Shown here: piece after piece, positions 19,226 to 29,700 of the stretch | Layout of the letters: each line of letters begins with the position of its first letter | Numbering within the stretch: position 1 is the first letter of the stretch | Assembly (NCBI RefSeq): GCF_014192115.1 | Contig: NZ_JACHXL010000001.1 | Span: 526,788 to 590,787, forward strand | Length of the DNA: 64,000 nucleotides | Source: Psychrobacter luti | GTDB taxonomy: Bacteria > Pseudomonadota > Gammaproteobacteria > Pseudomonadales > Moraxellaceae | Reading direction: 5' to 3' | The notes under the pieces: model-generated | Told to the model about the DNA's origin: nothing | Database searches by the model: none | What the model saw: the letters and a program-made list of their open reading frames with translations, nothing else | Translations under genes and position numbers: made by a program

Positions 19226-20308
19226 TCATGAGCGCCTCGGATCAAAGGCATCACGTAGCGCTTCGCCAACGAAGATGAGCAATGACAAAATAAAGGTTAA
19301 ACTAAAAAATCCTGATAAAGCCAACCAAGGGGCATCGAGATTATTTTTCCCTTGTACCATCAACTCACCCAGCGATGGTGAACCAGGCGGCAGCCCATAT
19401 CCTAAGAAGTCTAGTGCGGTTAAAGCAATGATGTTAGCGGTTAGAATAAATGGCAGTTGTGATAAGCTTGAGGCTAACGCATTGGGCAAGATGTGCCTGA
19501 GCATGATTTGACTGTCCGACACCCCAAGGTTGCGAGCAGCACGGACATAATCAAAATTACGCGCGCGTAAAAACTCTGCCCTTACTAAACCGACCAATCC
19601 CATCCAACCAAATAGCAGCATCATCGCAAACAGCATAAAGATACTAGGGCTAAACAAGCTGACCAAAATAATAATCATAAACAGCTGCGGCATACCGCCC
19701 CACACTTCCATGAAACGCTGCCCTGCTAAATCTACCCAGCCACCGTAATAACCTTGTATCGCACCGACGATAATACCAATCAAAGCACCCGCCAGCGTCA
19801 GCGCCAGACCAAACAACAGCGACACTCGCATGCCATAAAGTATCCGTGCCAGCACATCGCGACCTAAATCATCGGTACCGAGCCAGTTCTGACTATTGGG
19901 TGCAGCCGGATATGGAATACCTAACTCAACGTTTGGCGTTTGATCCGCAAATGGAATAGGCGGCATAACATAAAAACCCTGCTCATCAATCAGCGCTTGC
20001 ACCGCAGGGTCTTTGTAATTGCTTTCCGTCTCAAACACTCCGCCAAAAGTCGTCTCAGGATAGGCTTTTAGGACGGGGAAATAATAATCGCCTTGATACT
20101 GCACTAGTAGTGGCTTGTCATTGGCAATCACATTGGCTGCCATACAAATGACAAATATCAGCGCAAAAATAAACAGCGATATGACACCAAGACGATTATG
20201 GCGAAAACGCTTTAGGCGTGCTTGCCAAATAGGATTTAGGCGACGTTTTTTTTCTATAGGAATCGAAGAGGCGCTTGAGGGCATTGAAGATAATGGATGA
20301 CTTGACAT
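19226..20308 (-). CDS. yejE: Peptide ABC transporter permease (YejE-like)
   Basis: 360 residues. The N-terminal extension (PIEKKRRLNPIWQARLKRFR) and the first helix are followed by a ~90-residue periplasmic segment that mentions 'YPETTFGGVFETE' and 'PFADQTPN', a YejE hallmark. Then comes the typical permease core (GTDDLGRDVLARILYGMRVS; 'EAA' loop ARNLGVSDSQIMLRHILPNA). The start overlaps the yejB stop by one base (TAATG). Partner of YejB in the membrane pore. Confidence 0.95.
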   Translation of the reverse strand: MSSHPLSSMPSSASSIPIEKKRRLNPIWQARLKRFRHNRLGVISLFIFALIFVICMAANVIANDKPLLVQYQGDYYFPVLKAYPETTFGGVFETESNYKDPAVQALIDEQGFYVMPPIPFADQTPNVELGIPYPAAPNSQNWLGTDDLGRDVLARILYGMRVSLLFGLALTLAGALIGIIVGAIQGYYGGWVDLAGQRFMEVWGGMPQLFMIIILVSLFSPSIFMLFAMMLLFGWMGLVGLVRAEFLRARNFDYVRAARNLGVSDSQIMLRHILPNALASSLSQLPFILTANIIALTALDFLGYGLPPGSPSLGELMVQGKNNLDAPWLALSGFFSLTFILSLLIFVGEALRDAFDPRRS

Positions 20309-21375
20309 TAGCGCCCCTCAAAGTCGATACGCGGGTCAATTAAGTGATAACTTAAATCACTGATTAACTGTAATAACAGTCCGACCAAGGTAAAAATAAA
20401 CAATGTACCAAATATCACCGGATAATCACGCTGCTGAATGGCTTCAAAACCTAACAGCCCCAAACCATCAAGCTTAAAGATAATCTCAATGAGAAAGTTA
20501 CCAGCAAAGAAAATCCCAACGATGGCCGCTGGGATACCAGCGATAATAATCAGCATGGCATTACGAAAGACATGACCGTATAAAACCTGTCGCTCACCCA
20601 AGCCTTTTGCTCGCGCGGTCAGCACATATTGCTTGCCGAGTTCTTCTAAAAAGCTAAACTTGGTCAAATAAGTCAAGCCAGCAAAGCCGCCAACGGTACT
20701 TGCTAGGAGCGGTAGTGCCAGATGCCAAAAGTAATCTTTCACTTTACCAAGGGCGCTTAATTGATCAAAGTTCTCTGAGGTTAATCCTTGTAGTGGAAAA
20801 ATATTCCAGTAGCTGCCACCGGCAAAAAACACCAATAGTATGACGGCAAATACAAATACGGGTATTGCATGGCCAATGGCAAGTAGCATAGCAGTGAATT
20901 TATCAATACCCGAGCCATGATGCATGGCTTTATAGACCCCCAATGGAATCGCTATCATGTAGATCAGCAGCGTACTCCATAGTCCAAGCGAGATAGATAC
21001 TGGCAGCTTCTCGACGATCAAATCGGTTACTGACTGCCCTTTAAAAAACGACTCGCCAAGGTCCAACTGAGCATAATTATTTAACATTAACCAAAAGCGT
21101 TCAGGTGCCGATTTATCAAAGCCATATTGTGCATTAATCGCTGCTACCATCTCCTCAGATAGACCACGCGTACCTTGGTAAGTGCTATTATTACCGGCAC
21201 TGCCTGCGCCAATATTACCGCTGAGCGCATTGTCTTTTGCGCTTTGCTCAATAAGCGCGAGTTGCTGCTCAACAGGACCACCCGGCGCCGCCTGTACAAT
21301 GACAAAGTTCGCCAGCAATATCAAAAATAGCGTCGGTAATATCAGTAGCAACCTTTTTAAGATATAACGACCCAT
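20308..21375 (-). CDS. yejB: Peptide ABC transporter permease (YejB-like)
   Basis: 355 residues, six membrane helices. The first helix (YILKRLLLILPTLFLILLAN) and the early 'PGGPVEQQLA' are the YejB/DppB-type opening. The EAA loop is 'TARAKGLGERQVLYGHVFRN'. An AGGAAG box precedes the ATG. The gene ends exactly at the yejE start, so the two are translationally coupled. It is separated from gloB by 42 bp, and gloB is read in the same direction. Confidence 0.95.
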   Translation of the reverse strand: MGRYILKRLLLILPTLFLILLANFVIVQAAPGGPVEQQLALIEQSAKDNALSGNIGAGSAGNNSTYQGTRGLSEEMVAAINAQYGFDKSAPERFWLMLNNYAQLDLGESFFKGQSVTDLIVEKLPVSISLGLWSTLLIYMIAIPLGVYKAMHHGSGIDKFTAMLLAIGHAIPVFVFAVILLVFFAGGSYWNIFPLQGLTSENFDQLSALGKVKDYFWHLALPLLASTVGGFAGLTYLTKFSFLEELGKQYVLTARAKGLGERQVLYGHVFRNAMLIIIAGIPAAIVGIFFAGNFLIEIIFKLDGLGLLGFEAIQQRDYPVIFGTLFIFTLVGLLLQLISDLSYHLIDPRIDFEGR

Positions 21376-21417
21376 AATGGCGGCTTCCTAAAATAAAAAA
21401 ATATGACAACTTAGCAT

Positions 21418-22197
21418 TTAGAAGTTGTTTTTTAGCTCACGTAGCGCGGCAAACACAGTCAAAGACTTGTCATCATCAATAGCGACTTTAGATTTCACCC
21501 CTGCTATCACACTTGGTTCTTGCGTGCGCAAAAACACATTAATCGCGCGTTCATGCTCTAAAGTCACGGGCAGCGTAGGGATACCTTGAGCGGTTTTTTC
21601 TTCTGCTTGCACAAGGGCTTGCTGCATCGCTTCATTGACAGGTTCAATAGATAAACCAAAATGTATGTTGCTGGCAGTATATTCATGGGCAGGGTACAGC
21701 AAGGTCTCAGCTGGCAAGCCATTTAAACGCTTAAAGCTCTCATGCAATTGCTCAATCGTGCCGGTAAAGACCCGTCCGCAACCGGCACTAAACAAGGTAT
21801 CACCGCAGAAACAATGCTTCTGCCCATCGATATCTAGAATATAAGCCACGTGGCTTGCTGTATGACCGGACACATCCCATACTTGCGCGGCGCAGCCCCA
21901 AGCACTGACCGTACTACCGTCTTTGATAGTCTGGTCTTCATCGACGTTGTGTTCTGTATGCGCAACCAGATGCGTCATCGGATAAGACTCTTGCAGCTCT
22001 GCGACGCCACCGATATGATCATGATGATGATGTGTGGTCCAGATAGATGTTAGCTCCAGCTCATGTTTCTCTAAGTAGGCAATAACTGGCTCAGCTTGAC
22101 CCGGATCAATGACAATCGCCTGCTTATTATTCTCATTAATTAATGTCCAGATATAATTGTCATTAAATGCTTTAATGGGGTGAATACGAATACTCAT
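21418..22197 (-). CDS. gloB: Hydroxyacylglutathione hydrolase (glyoxalase II)
   Basis: 259 residues, the usual size. Metallo-beta-lactamase fold with the zinc motif THHHHDHIGG, then 'DVSGHTASHVAYIL', 'FCGDTLFSAGCGRVF', and 'YPAHEYTASNIHF', plus the C-terminal substrate domain with 'FLRTQEPSV'. It hydrolyses S-D-lactoylglutathione to D-lactate and glutathione, completing methylglyoxal detoxification. It lies between the yejA and yejB genes. The 42-bp gap to yejB suggests co-transcription with the peptide importer. Confidence 0.97.
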   Translation of the reverse strand: MSIRIHPIKAFNDNYIWTLINENNKQAIVIDPGQAEPVIAYLEKHELELTSIWTTHHHHDHIGGVAELQESYPMTHLVAHTEHNVDEDQTIKDGSTVSAWGCAAQVWDVSGHTASHVAYILDIDGQKHCFCGDTLFSAGCGRVFTGTIEQLHESFKRLNGLPAETLLYPAHEYTASNIHFGLSIEPVNEAMQQALVQAEEKTAQGIPTLPVTLEHERAINVFLRTQEPSVIAGVKSKVAIDDDKSLTVFAALRELKNNF

Positions 22198-22315
22198 ATA
22201 AAGTCCTTAGCAGTGATTATCTTTATTGCGAATGTCTTTTATTAAATTTTTAAACCAAATAAAACTTTAAGATAAAGCATCATTGTATCTATCGGCTTAA
22301 ATTATTATTTTTAAA

Positions 22316-24151
22316 CTATTGTTTCAAATATTTATTAACACGTGCTTCTGCTTCTTTATCTGTCCACCAATAATCGATACCGACGGCATTGGCCGGCAGT
22401 TTTGCAGTATGACGATATTGGTTCCAGTAGGCAACATTGGTGGCCGATTTGCCATATAAAGGTACTAAATAATGACCTGCGCGTAGCAAGCGATCAAGCA
22501 CTTTGGTATATAAAACAATCTCATCACGGCTCTCAGCATTTGCAAGTGCGGTTGTTATCTCATCTATCACTGCATTTTTAATACCGATAGTATTAGCGTT
22601 GCCCGCTTCATCAGCGGCAGCACTTCCCCAAAATGCCGCCTGTTCAGCACCAGGCGATAAGCTCTGTGCAAAGACGTCGACCACCATATCATAGTCAAAA
22701 CGGCGCATACGCTCGTAATATTGCGGCCCATCGACTTGACGTAAGGTCGCATCAAAACCCAAACGCTTCAAATTACGGATATAAGGCAACAGCACGCGCC
22801 CCATGGTCTCACCCGTCATCAAAATCTCAATCTGAGCAAGCTTGCCATCAGGCTGATATAGCTTCATATCATCATAATAGAAGCCTGCATCTAGCAATAG
22901 CTGCCGCGCCTCTAATAATGCTTTACGATTAAAGCCGCTACCGTCACTGGTTGGCAATTGCCATTCAGTCAATACTGCTTGCCGTTGAACTGGCTCAAGC
23001 GTCCCTAGTAATGGGCTTAATACTTGCATCTCAGCCGCAGATGGCGTACCAGTAGCAGCAAGCTCCGAGCCATGAAAGAAGCTTTGCAGACGCTCATATT
23101 GCCCATGGAATAAGGTTTTATTCATCCATTCAAAGTCGTAAGCTGCCGTCAAGGCTTGGCGAACGCGAATATCTTGAAAAATTGGCCGACGCATATTCAT
23201 CACCAGACCCTGCATCGGTACTGGGTTTTCGCTACTTATGGTTTCTTTATTGATAAGACCTGTTTTGACGGCTGGGAAATTGTAACCCGTTGCCCAATTA
23301 GAGGCTTTATTCTCAGGGCGAAAACGGTATTGCCCCGATTTAAAGCCCTCAAAAGCAATCTCATCACTTTGATAATAGACAAACTTAATCATATCAAAGT
23401 TATAACGACCACGATTGACCATCAAATCACGCCCCCAATAATTGGGATCACGTATATAACTGACCGCGCGTCCCGCATCGACGCGGCCGAGCTTATAAGG
23501 ACCACTGCCCATTAATGGTGTCAGAGTTATTTTCTCAAAATCTTTATCAATAGAAGACTTAGCAAAAACAGGGAATTGCCCGACCGTTAATAAAATCTCT
23601 TTATTTTCATCAGACTTAAAAACAAACTTTACCCGCTGCTTATCGATAATTTCAATATCTTTAATATCACCCAAATAACTGCGAATATACATCGGTCCTT
23701 TATTCAATATCGCGTTATAAGTGGCTTTGACATCATGACTGGTCACAGTTGAACCATCCCAGAAACGCGCAGCAGGATTTATATGATAGATAATCCAGCT
23801 AGTATCATCAGGGTCATACGTGACTTTATTTGCCAGCTGCGGATACATGGTAAAGGCTTCATTTAGTGAGCCAGTCATCAAGGTATCATACAGATAATCA
23901 GTACCTATCATCGCCACGCCCGTAGTCATCCATTTATTGGCAGCATTGAAGGTACCGCGCGCCTCAAGCGACAATGTACCACCTTTGGGCGCATTAGGAT
24001 TGGCGTAAGGCATGTATGGCACGTCAATATACTCGGTAGTACTATTATGCCCAAGTGCAGTAGTAGTGATTGGCGCCGCGATACTAGCAGGTATCCAACT
24101 AATAGAAATGGCGAGCAAGGCGGCTTTTAACATGGTATTTTTTAGCATCAT
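22316..24151 (-). CDS. yejA: Periplasmic peptide-binding protein (YejA-like, SBP family 5)
   Basis: 611 residues from the ATG at 24151. The frame opens 16 codons further up, but the shorter start gives a clean Sec signal peptide (MLKAALLAISISWIPASIAA, cleavage after AxA near residue 27). The mature part has the family 5 solute-binding opening 'PYANPNAPKGGTLSLEARGTFNA', the 'MGSGPYKLGRVDAGRAVSYI' and 'RDPNYWGRDL' segments, and the 'NMRRPIFQDIRVRQALTAAYDFEW' region, as in YejA. It delivers oligopeptides to YejBEF. It is first of the cluster, and its leader contains the TTAGGTT heptamer cluster. Confidence 0.93.
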   Translation of the reverse strand: MMLKNTMLKAALLAISISWIPASIAAPITTTALGHNSTTEYIDVPYMPYANPNAPKGGTLSLEARGTFNAANKWMTTGVAMIGTDYLYDTLMTGSLNEAFTMYPQLANKVTYDPDDTSWIIYHINPAARFWDGSTVTSHDVKATYNAILNKGPMYIRSYLGDIKDIEIIDKQRVKFVFKSDENKEILLTVGQFPVFAKSSIDKDFEKITLTPLMGSGPYKLGRVDAGRAVSYIRDPNYWGRDLMVNRGRYNFDMIKFVYYQSDEIAFEGFKSGQYRFRPENKASNWATGYNFPAVKTGLINKETISSENPVPMQGLVMNMRRPIFQDIRVRQALTAAYDFEWMNKTLFHGQYERLQSFFHGSELAATGTPSAAEMQVLSPLLGTLEPVQRQAVLTEWQLPTSDGSGFNRKALLEARQLLLDAGFYYDDMKLYQPDGKLAQIEILMTGETMGRVLLPYIRNLKRLGFDATLRQVDGPQYYERMRRFDYDMVVDVFAQSLSPGAEQAAFWGSAAADEAGNANTIGIKNAVIDEITTALANAESRDEIVLYTKVLDRLLRAGHYLVPLYGKSATNVAYWNQYRHTAKLPANAVGIDYWWTDKEAEARVNKYLKQ

Positions 24152-24294
24152 AAAGTTATAACCAACCCTTCTGCCAGACCGAATGAATATATTGAGCATG
24201 TACCTGATGACAGCTTAAATAAGAGCTTATTAAATGAAAGCTCTGGAAAAGCACCCTTTATCTTAAGTGCTACAAAATTTTATCATAACAAACT

Positions 24295-24330
24295 TAGGTT
24301 TTTTAACCTAATGCTTTGCAGCGTTAGGTT
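24295..24330 (-). promoter_or_regulatory. Heptamer inverted-repeat cluster upstream of yejA
   Basis: TTAGGTT (24295-24301), AACCTAA (24305-24311) and TTAGGTT (24324-24330) alternate, so the middle copy can pair with either neighbour. A possible minus-strand -10 (TATGAT, 24282-24287) follows the cluster. It could be a repressor operator or a pair of mutually exclusive RNA hairpins. Confidence 0.45.
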
Positions 24331-24376
24331 GCTACATGAAGCATTATGCCGCTTAAAAAACGCTGATATGCATAAA

Positions 24377-24408
24377 AAAAGACGCAGCTCATAAAAGTTG
24401 CGTCTTTT
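24377..24408 (-). terminator. serC terminator
   Basis: 13-bp stem (AAAAGACGCAACT / AGCTGCGTCTTTT, minus-strand reading, one G-U) with a 6-base loop and a following U run on the minus strand. It lies 20 bp after the serC stop. Confidence 0.88.
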
Positions 24409-24428
24409 GTTTTAAAACCTGTGCTAAC

Positions 24429-25538
24429 TTAAGCGTACTTTTTTTCAAAGGCGATCATAAAGTCAACCAATTGCTGTACCCAATCTAGCGACACTGCATT
24501 ATAAATACTGGCGCGCATACCACCGACATCCCGATGACCTTTTAGATTCATCAAACCTGCCGCTTCCGACTCTTCTAAAAACACTTTATCAAGGCTGCTG
24601 TCGGCTAACGTAAACGGCACATTCATGATAGAGCGATATTTTGGGTCAACTGGATTGCTATAAAAGCTGCTGTCATCAATCGTTTTATAGAGTAAATCAG
24701 CTTTTTGTTGATTGATTTCACCGATAGCAGCGACGCCGCCCTGCTCTTCTAACCAATCAAATACCAACCCTGCCAAGTACCAAGAGTACGTCGCTGGCGT
24801 GTTTGACATTGATTCTTTTTCAGCCTGATGCTCATAGTTCATGAGTAGTGGGCACCACTCACTTGCCTGCCCCAATAAATCCTCACGAATAATCACAATA
24901 ATCAGACCTGCTGGACCGATATTTTTTTGTGCACCCGCGTAAATCATGCCAAATTTAGACACGTCAATGGGCTGTGACAAAATGCAAGAAGACATATCGG
25001 CGATAATCGGCGCATCAACTTGTGGCGGCTCAAATATTTGTACACCATGAATGGTTTCATTGGCGCAGTAGTGGAAGTACGCTGCATCTTTACTCAGGTT
25101 CCAATCGCTTTGGGCTGGCACGTCGGTAAATTTACTGTCTTTACCCGTTGCGACCACATTAACCTCGCCCAGACCCAATTTGGCATAGCGCTGTGCTTCT
25201 TTAACCGCTTTACCAGACCAAGTACCCGTCGTTAGATAGTCTGCGCGGCCACCATTTAATAAGTTTAATGGAATCGCTGAAAACTGTAAGCTAGCACCGC
25301 CTTGCAGAAACAGCACTTTATAGTTATCTGGAATGTCCATTAGCGAGCGCAATTTGGCTTCAGCTTTTTCAGTAATCGCGATGTATTCTTTACTACGGTG
25401 ACTCACTTCCATGACCGACATACCGCGTCCCTGCCAATCAAGCAACTCTTCTTGAGCGCGTGATAAAACGGCGGTCGGTATGGTGGCAGGTCCCGCTGAA
25501 AAATTGGGTACACGGTTAAGAGCGGCTTTAGTGGTCAT
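24429..25538 (-). CDS. serC: Phosphoserine aminotransferase
   Basis: 369 residues from the ATG at 25538, with an AGGAT box upstream. A TTG two codons earlier is an unlikely start. The opening NFSAGPATIP, 'LFLQGGASLQFSAIPLNLL', 'HYCANETIHGVQ', the PLP-Lys segment 'GMIYAGAQKNIGPAGLIIVI', and the end 'GHRDVGGMRASIYNAVSLDW' are all typical of SerC. It makes phosphoserine from 3-phosphohydroxypyruvate and also acts in PLP synthesis on the erythronate branch, in line with pdxA elsewhere in the window. It is transcribed alone, or from the upstream HolD-like gene after a 227-bp gap. Confidence 0.97.
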   Translation of the reverse strand: MTTKAALNRVPNFSAGPATIPTAVLSRAQEELLDWQGRGMSVMEVSHRSKEYIAITEKAEAKLRSLMDIPDNYKVLFLQGGASLQFSAIPLNLLNGGRADYLTTGTWSGKAVKEAQRYAKLGLGEVNVVATGKDSKFTDVPAQSDWNLSKDAAYFHYCANETIHGVQIFEPPQVDAPIIADMSSCILSQPIDVSKFGMIYAGAQKNIGPAGLIIVIIREDLLGQASEWCPLLMNYEHQAEKESMSNTPATYSWYLAGLVFDWLEEQGGVAAIGEINQQKADLLYKTIDDSSFYSNPVDPKYRSIMNVPFTLADSSLDKVFLEESEAAGLMNLKGHRDVGGMRASIYNAVSLDWVQQLVDFMIAFEKKYA

Positions 25539-25765
25539 AATCAATATCCTAAATATGATGAAATCATCGTGGTTATATAAGTTTCAAAGCGGCAGTTTTA
25601 GCAGCTCATCTATAAAACTATCGCTTTAAAACCCCTTAAGTCTTATCTCTATTTTTTTATTTTTAACAGTGTATTTAATAGCTATGTTTAAAATCTATGG
25701 CTGCAAGCTATCTACCTTTCATTATGTAGCTGTAATTATAAACCTATAATTGCAACCCTTTAACG

Positions 25766-26653
25766 CTAGCTCGATAACTGATCCCAAAGCTGACGTTTAA
25801 GGCTACTATCAGCAAGCATGTCATCGAGCGTGGGCACAGTAATAAAGTTCGGATGCTCAAGGCCGTCAGGCAACGTGGTCAATGCAGCAACTTTTATCTC
25901 TTCGCTACGACCAATTTTAAATACATATCCTGCAAGGCTGGCATTGGCAAGCTCTGCTGTATCCATACCCTCACAAATAGGAAAGGACGTGGTCTCACAA
26001 CTGATGGATAGCGCTTGCGTAATATTTTGCCAAAGTTTTTGGCTGTCATTATTAAGGGCTTGGATATCAACCAAAATTACCCAATCGCCATAGCGACCAC
26101 CCTGTAAATCAAATGGTACTACCTTTTTAAAGCTATCGTCTTTAAAGCCCTCGTCTTTAAAACTACCATCTTCAAAGCTCGCAGCATTATTTACATTATC
26201 AATCGCAGTTTGCTGAACGACAGTATTTACAAGGGAAGTCACGACGGGCTTAGATACATCAGGGGCAGTCGAGTCAAAACTATAGGTAACAGGGCTTTGT
26301 GGGTCAGAATGGCTTAAATCTGTCTCATTAGCGTCATCATAGTAATGGTTAATAGACTCATCATCTACCATACTTGATATAGCATTAATATTTGAGGATT
26401 CAGTATTAGAAGATTCAATACTTGGCTGTTCAGCGGTGGTCGCAGAAGAAGTACTAGCATTAGATGCAGTGCTAGCTTTAGCGGTAATCGGAGCCGCCGC
26501 CATCGAATCAGGGATAGTAGGTGAAGAAATATCTGCGATATTCATGGTCTCAGAGCTTGGCTGCACCCACTGATTGATACCCATCATCGCTAAAATTTGG
26601 CGCTGCTGCATACGCTGCTGCAATACAATTAGCGGGTCTTGGATATCACTCAT
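25766..26653 (-). CDS. Putative DNA polymerase III psi subunit (HolD-like), with a long low-complexity insert
   Basis: 295 residues. The N-terminus 'QQRQILAMMGINQWVQP' (Trp at 29) resembles the E. coli psi opening 'QLQQLGITQW', where the Trp binds the clamp-loader collar. The C-terminal ~110 residues (from YGDWVILVDIQ) end in 'TLDDMLADSSLKRQLWDQLS', comparable with psi 'ALTDLRANPTARAALWQQIC'. Between them lie ~150 Ser/Thr/Asp-rich residues, including a short tandem repeat (SFKDEGFKDDSFK, ~164-176). The comparison is from memory, so the call is moderate. Whether it can bind chi or the clamp loader is untested. It is followed by serC after 227 bp and preceded by the M48 protease gene (139 bp). 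Confidence 0.5.
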   Translation of the reverse strand: MSDIQDPLIVLQQRMQQRQILAMMGINQWVQPSSETMNIADISSPTIPDSMAAAPITAKASTASNASTSSATTAEQPSIESSNTESSNINAISSMVDDESINHYYDDANETDLSHSDPQSPVTYSFDSTAPDVSKPVVTSLVNTVVQQTAIDNVNNAASFEDGSFKDEGFKDDSFKKVVPFDLQGGRYGDWVILVDIQALNNDSQKLWQNITQALSISCETTSFPICEGMDTAELANASLAGYVFKIGRSEEIKVAALTTLPDGLEHPNFITVPTLDDMLADSSLKRQLWDQLSS

Positions 26654-26792
26654 GCTTATCTACTATCCTACTTATCTAAAATGGATTTACAGGTCTTTAC
26701 TATCAAAAGAAATACTAAGAAAATAAATAACATTCAAGAACATATCGCTTCTTGCCAGCAAAAGACTTACCTAGCTGCAATCAATGAATTAC

Positions 26793-29700
26793 TCAAAAAA
26801 GCTGCCGAACGCCTAACCAATGATTGGAAAGCTCAGTTAAGCATTCATACTCATCTTGACTGACTATCGTATCGTGTAACATCACTGTATGCAACGTACT
26901 CAGCCATTGCCGGTAAGTATGATAAGTATAAGAATGGTGCATACTATCATTGCCCGCCTTATCTACACTATCTGCCTGGCCGTCCTGTATATGAGCATTA
27001 TAATCTATTTGACCGCCGCCCTGTTGCCTCTGTCGATAATTATCATCACCGTTGGCTTCTGATGCTTCCAATTGACTATCAGATGCTATAAAAATAGGTA
27101 CTACCTCTATCAATGCCAATAATTGAACACTATTGAGATTTTGTGCGGTCAATAGCAACCATTGCAAATTTGCCTCACTGACAACTGCTAAATCAATATC
27201 AATCAAACGTGCATGACGTCGTAAATCCACAAGATAATGAGCAACGCTAGCACTATTATAGCTGAGCACTGCACTATATACTGAGCTATCTATTGCGGAT
27301 ATCATCTGACCTTTATCATCTTTTGATAAGCGATAAGCCAATAAAACAAGCATGGTTCTCGCAGCAACATCGAGACCATTAAACACCTGTCCTGACGGAT
27401 CAAGCTGAGCATAGATATTATCCTTGCCAGCTTGCAATACTTGCTGCCATTGAAAGTATTGAGATTTAAGATGTTGAGGACAAATGTGCGACTGAACCTG
27501 TGTATCATTTAATACGGCAGATAATATGGGCAACAATTGCTGCAGCTGTAGCGCCTGCCATAACGCTAAAATCGATGGTGACCGAGAGCTGGTACTCTCT
27601 AAGTGATTGAATGCTGATTTAGGATTATCAATAGAACCCTGACTATCTATATGATCAGCAAATTTTTGGCTGAGATCAGCCGTTAGGGTGTTTTCAAACA
27701 GCTGAATGATACCCTGCTGATAGCGCAACAACATCATACGACACTTTTTTTGCTGCACATAATGTTGATGATCTTGATTGCTATGACTGGCTTCATATTT
27801 TAAGCGCCATTCATTAATAGCGCTTTCTGATAAATCATGCTGGCGTAGTTGCTTTAACGCCAACGCAATCAAAGCACTGTCTAAGCGCCTGTCAAGATTT
27901 GCCACTGCCGTTAATAATTTGTGATCTATTGTATGCGGTAAAATTTGTGTGTTGCCGCTTGTATCAGTTTCAGCAGCAGAGGTTCCATCGTTAGCAAGCC
28001 CAAGCCAGATATCAGTTAAATCATAAGTTGCTGTTATTGACAGCACACAACCCTGATGACAAAGTAGCACGGACTCAATCAGAGCTTGCGCCCCGAGCGG
28101 GTGATAACTGTGATTAAGCACATACTGCGGTAGCGATAATTTTTGTATATCTTCGATACCAATTAATGTATCTGATGGCAAGTCGCTATCAGGTTTGGCT
28201 TGCCATGGCTTAAGCAACTGCTGAGTGCCAATATCTTGTGCTTGCACTTGCAAACGCCCATCAATAACAACATCTTCCTCTATAATAAACTCAAGTCCGT
28301 TATCGCCTTGCAATTCGTTCTGCATTTCACTAGTAGAAAAGGCAGCGATTTCTTTTTCGATAACCTCTTTTTCGATAACCTCTTTTTCAATAGCATCTTT
28401 TTCAACAATACGTTCGTTAATAACATCATTAAAGTTACTGTTAACGTTTTTCTCAGCCGAATAGTTGTTTTTATCAGTATTGATTTTATGGATAGCTGAT
28501 ACTGATTGAGCGGCAAATATTGATGATTGATGCATCTTTTTCTCTTGCTTAGCATTACTTAGGCTATTTGCTGTTATCACACCCCAATCACCCAAGCGGC
28601 GCTGCTCATATATTTCTTTTATTTTTTGCTGATTTAGGCGCTTTTCTTTAGCGACTTGCACGGCAAATTTATGATAAGCGTTGGCATTGATAGCACTCAT
28701 ACGCTCAGCCAAACTCGGATGGGTCGCAAACCAAGATACATCACCCAAATCTGCACCACTACTGGCAAAGAAGAAATGACTTAGCCCATTGATATCGGCG
28801 ATGCCAGTTAAGCGCGAACCAAGCGCATCTTGATGAATGGCCTTTAAGGTTTCTATAATGGCAGGCGAACGTGTCAGCTGCACACTGGTCGCATCAGCAA
28901 GTAACTCGCGCTCACGGTTAAAGCTGTGTTTAATCAGCTGCGCACTGGCCATACTGGAAAAACTCAATCCATGTATTAACCATGTCCAGATATTGCGCGG
29001 TGCTTGACTATCGAACCTATTATTATTTTGTAGCCATCGTGACTGGCTCTTAGCTGACGCCTGCTGGCTTTGCGACTGGGTTTGCCAGTAGGCGACCCAT
29101 TCACTATGAGTGGTAAAGCTTGCCGTCTGCGCTTCAGTGCTACGCGCATGGCTATCAATCGCTCTTTGCGGTAAAGGGTTGCTTTGATTGACCGCACTAT
29201 TAATAAAAGAGCCATCAAAATAGTTTTTCTGACTGCCTTTATAACCAGAACCAAAATTATTAATAGAATCACTCCAGTCATAGAGTAATTGCAAGCCTGC
29301 TAGCACCACCATTAGCTGTAAATTAAACGTCGCATCGCCATGCAAAATATGACCATATTCATGACCTATCAGCCCGTATAGCGCCTCATCAGATAGCTTA
29401 TCGAGCGCGCCTTGGGTGACGACGAGCACCATATCCTGACTATTGCGACCCGCAACAAAGCCATTGATACCTTGCTCATCGGGCAACACATAGAGAATAG
29501 GCATACGCAAACCGGAAGCAATGGCTAGCTGCTGGGCAATCTCATAGTAACGCCGATAGACAGGCGGAAAATCACGCTCATTACGCACCGCAATATGGCG
29601 GGCACTAAAGCGAACTTTCTGTATAGGCTTATGCTGATGAGCAACCCCTTGGCTATGCTCCCAAGCATCTTGACTGTGGTCGATAAACAAGCGCACCGCG

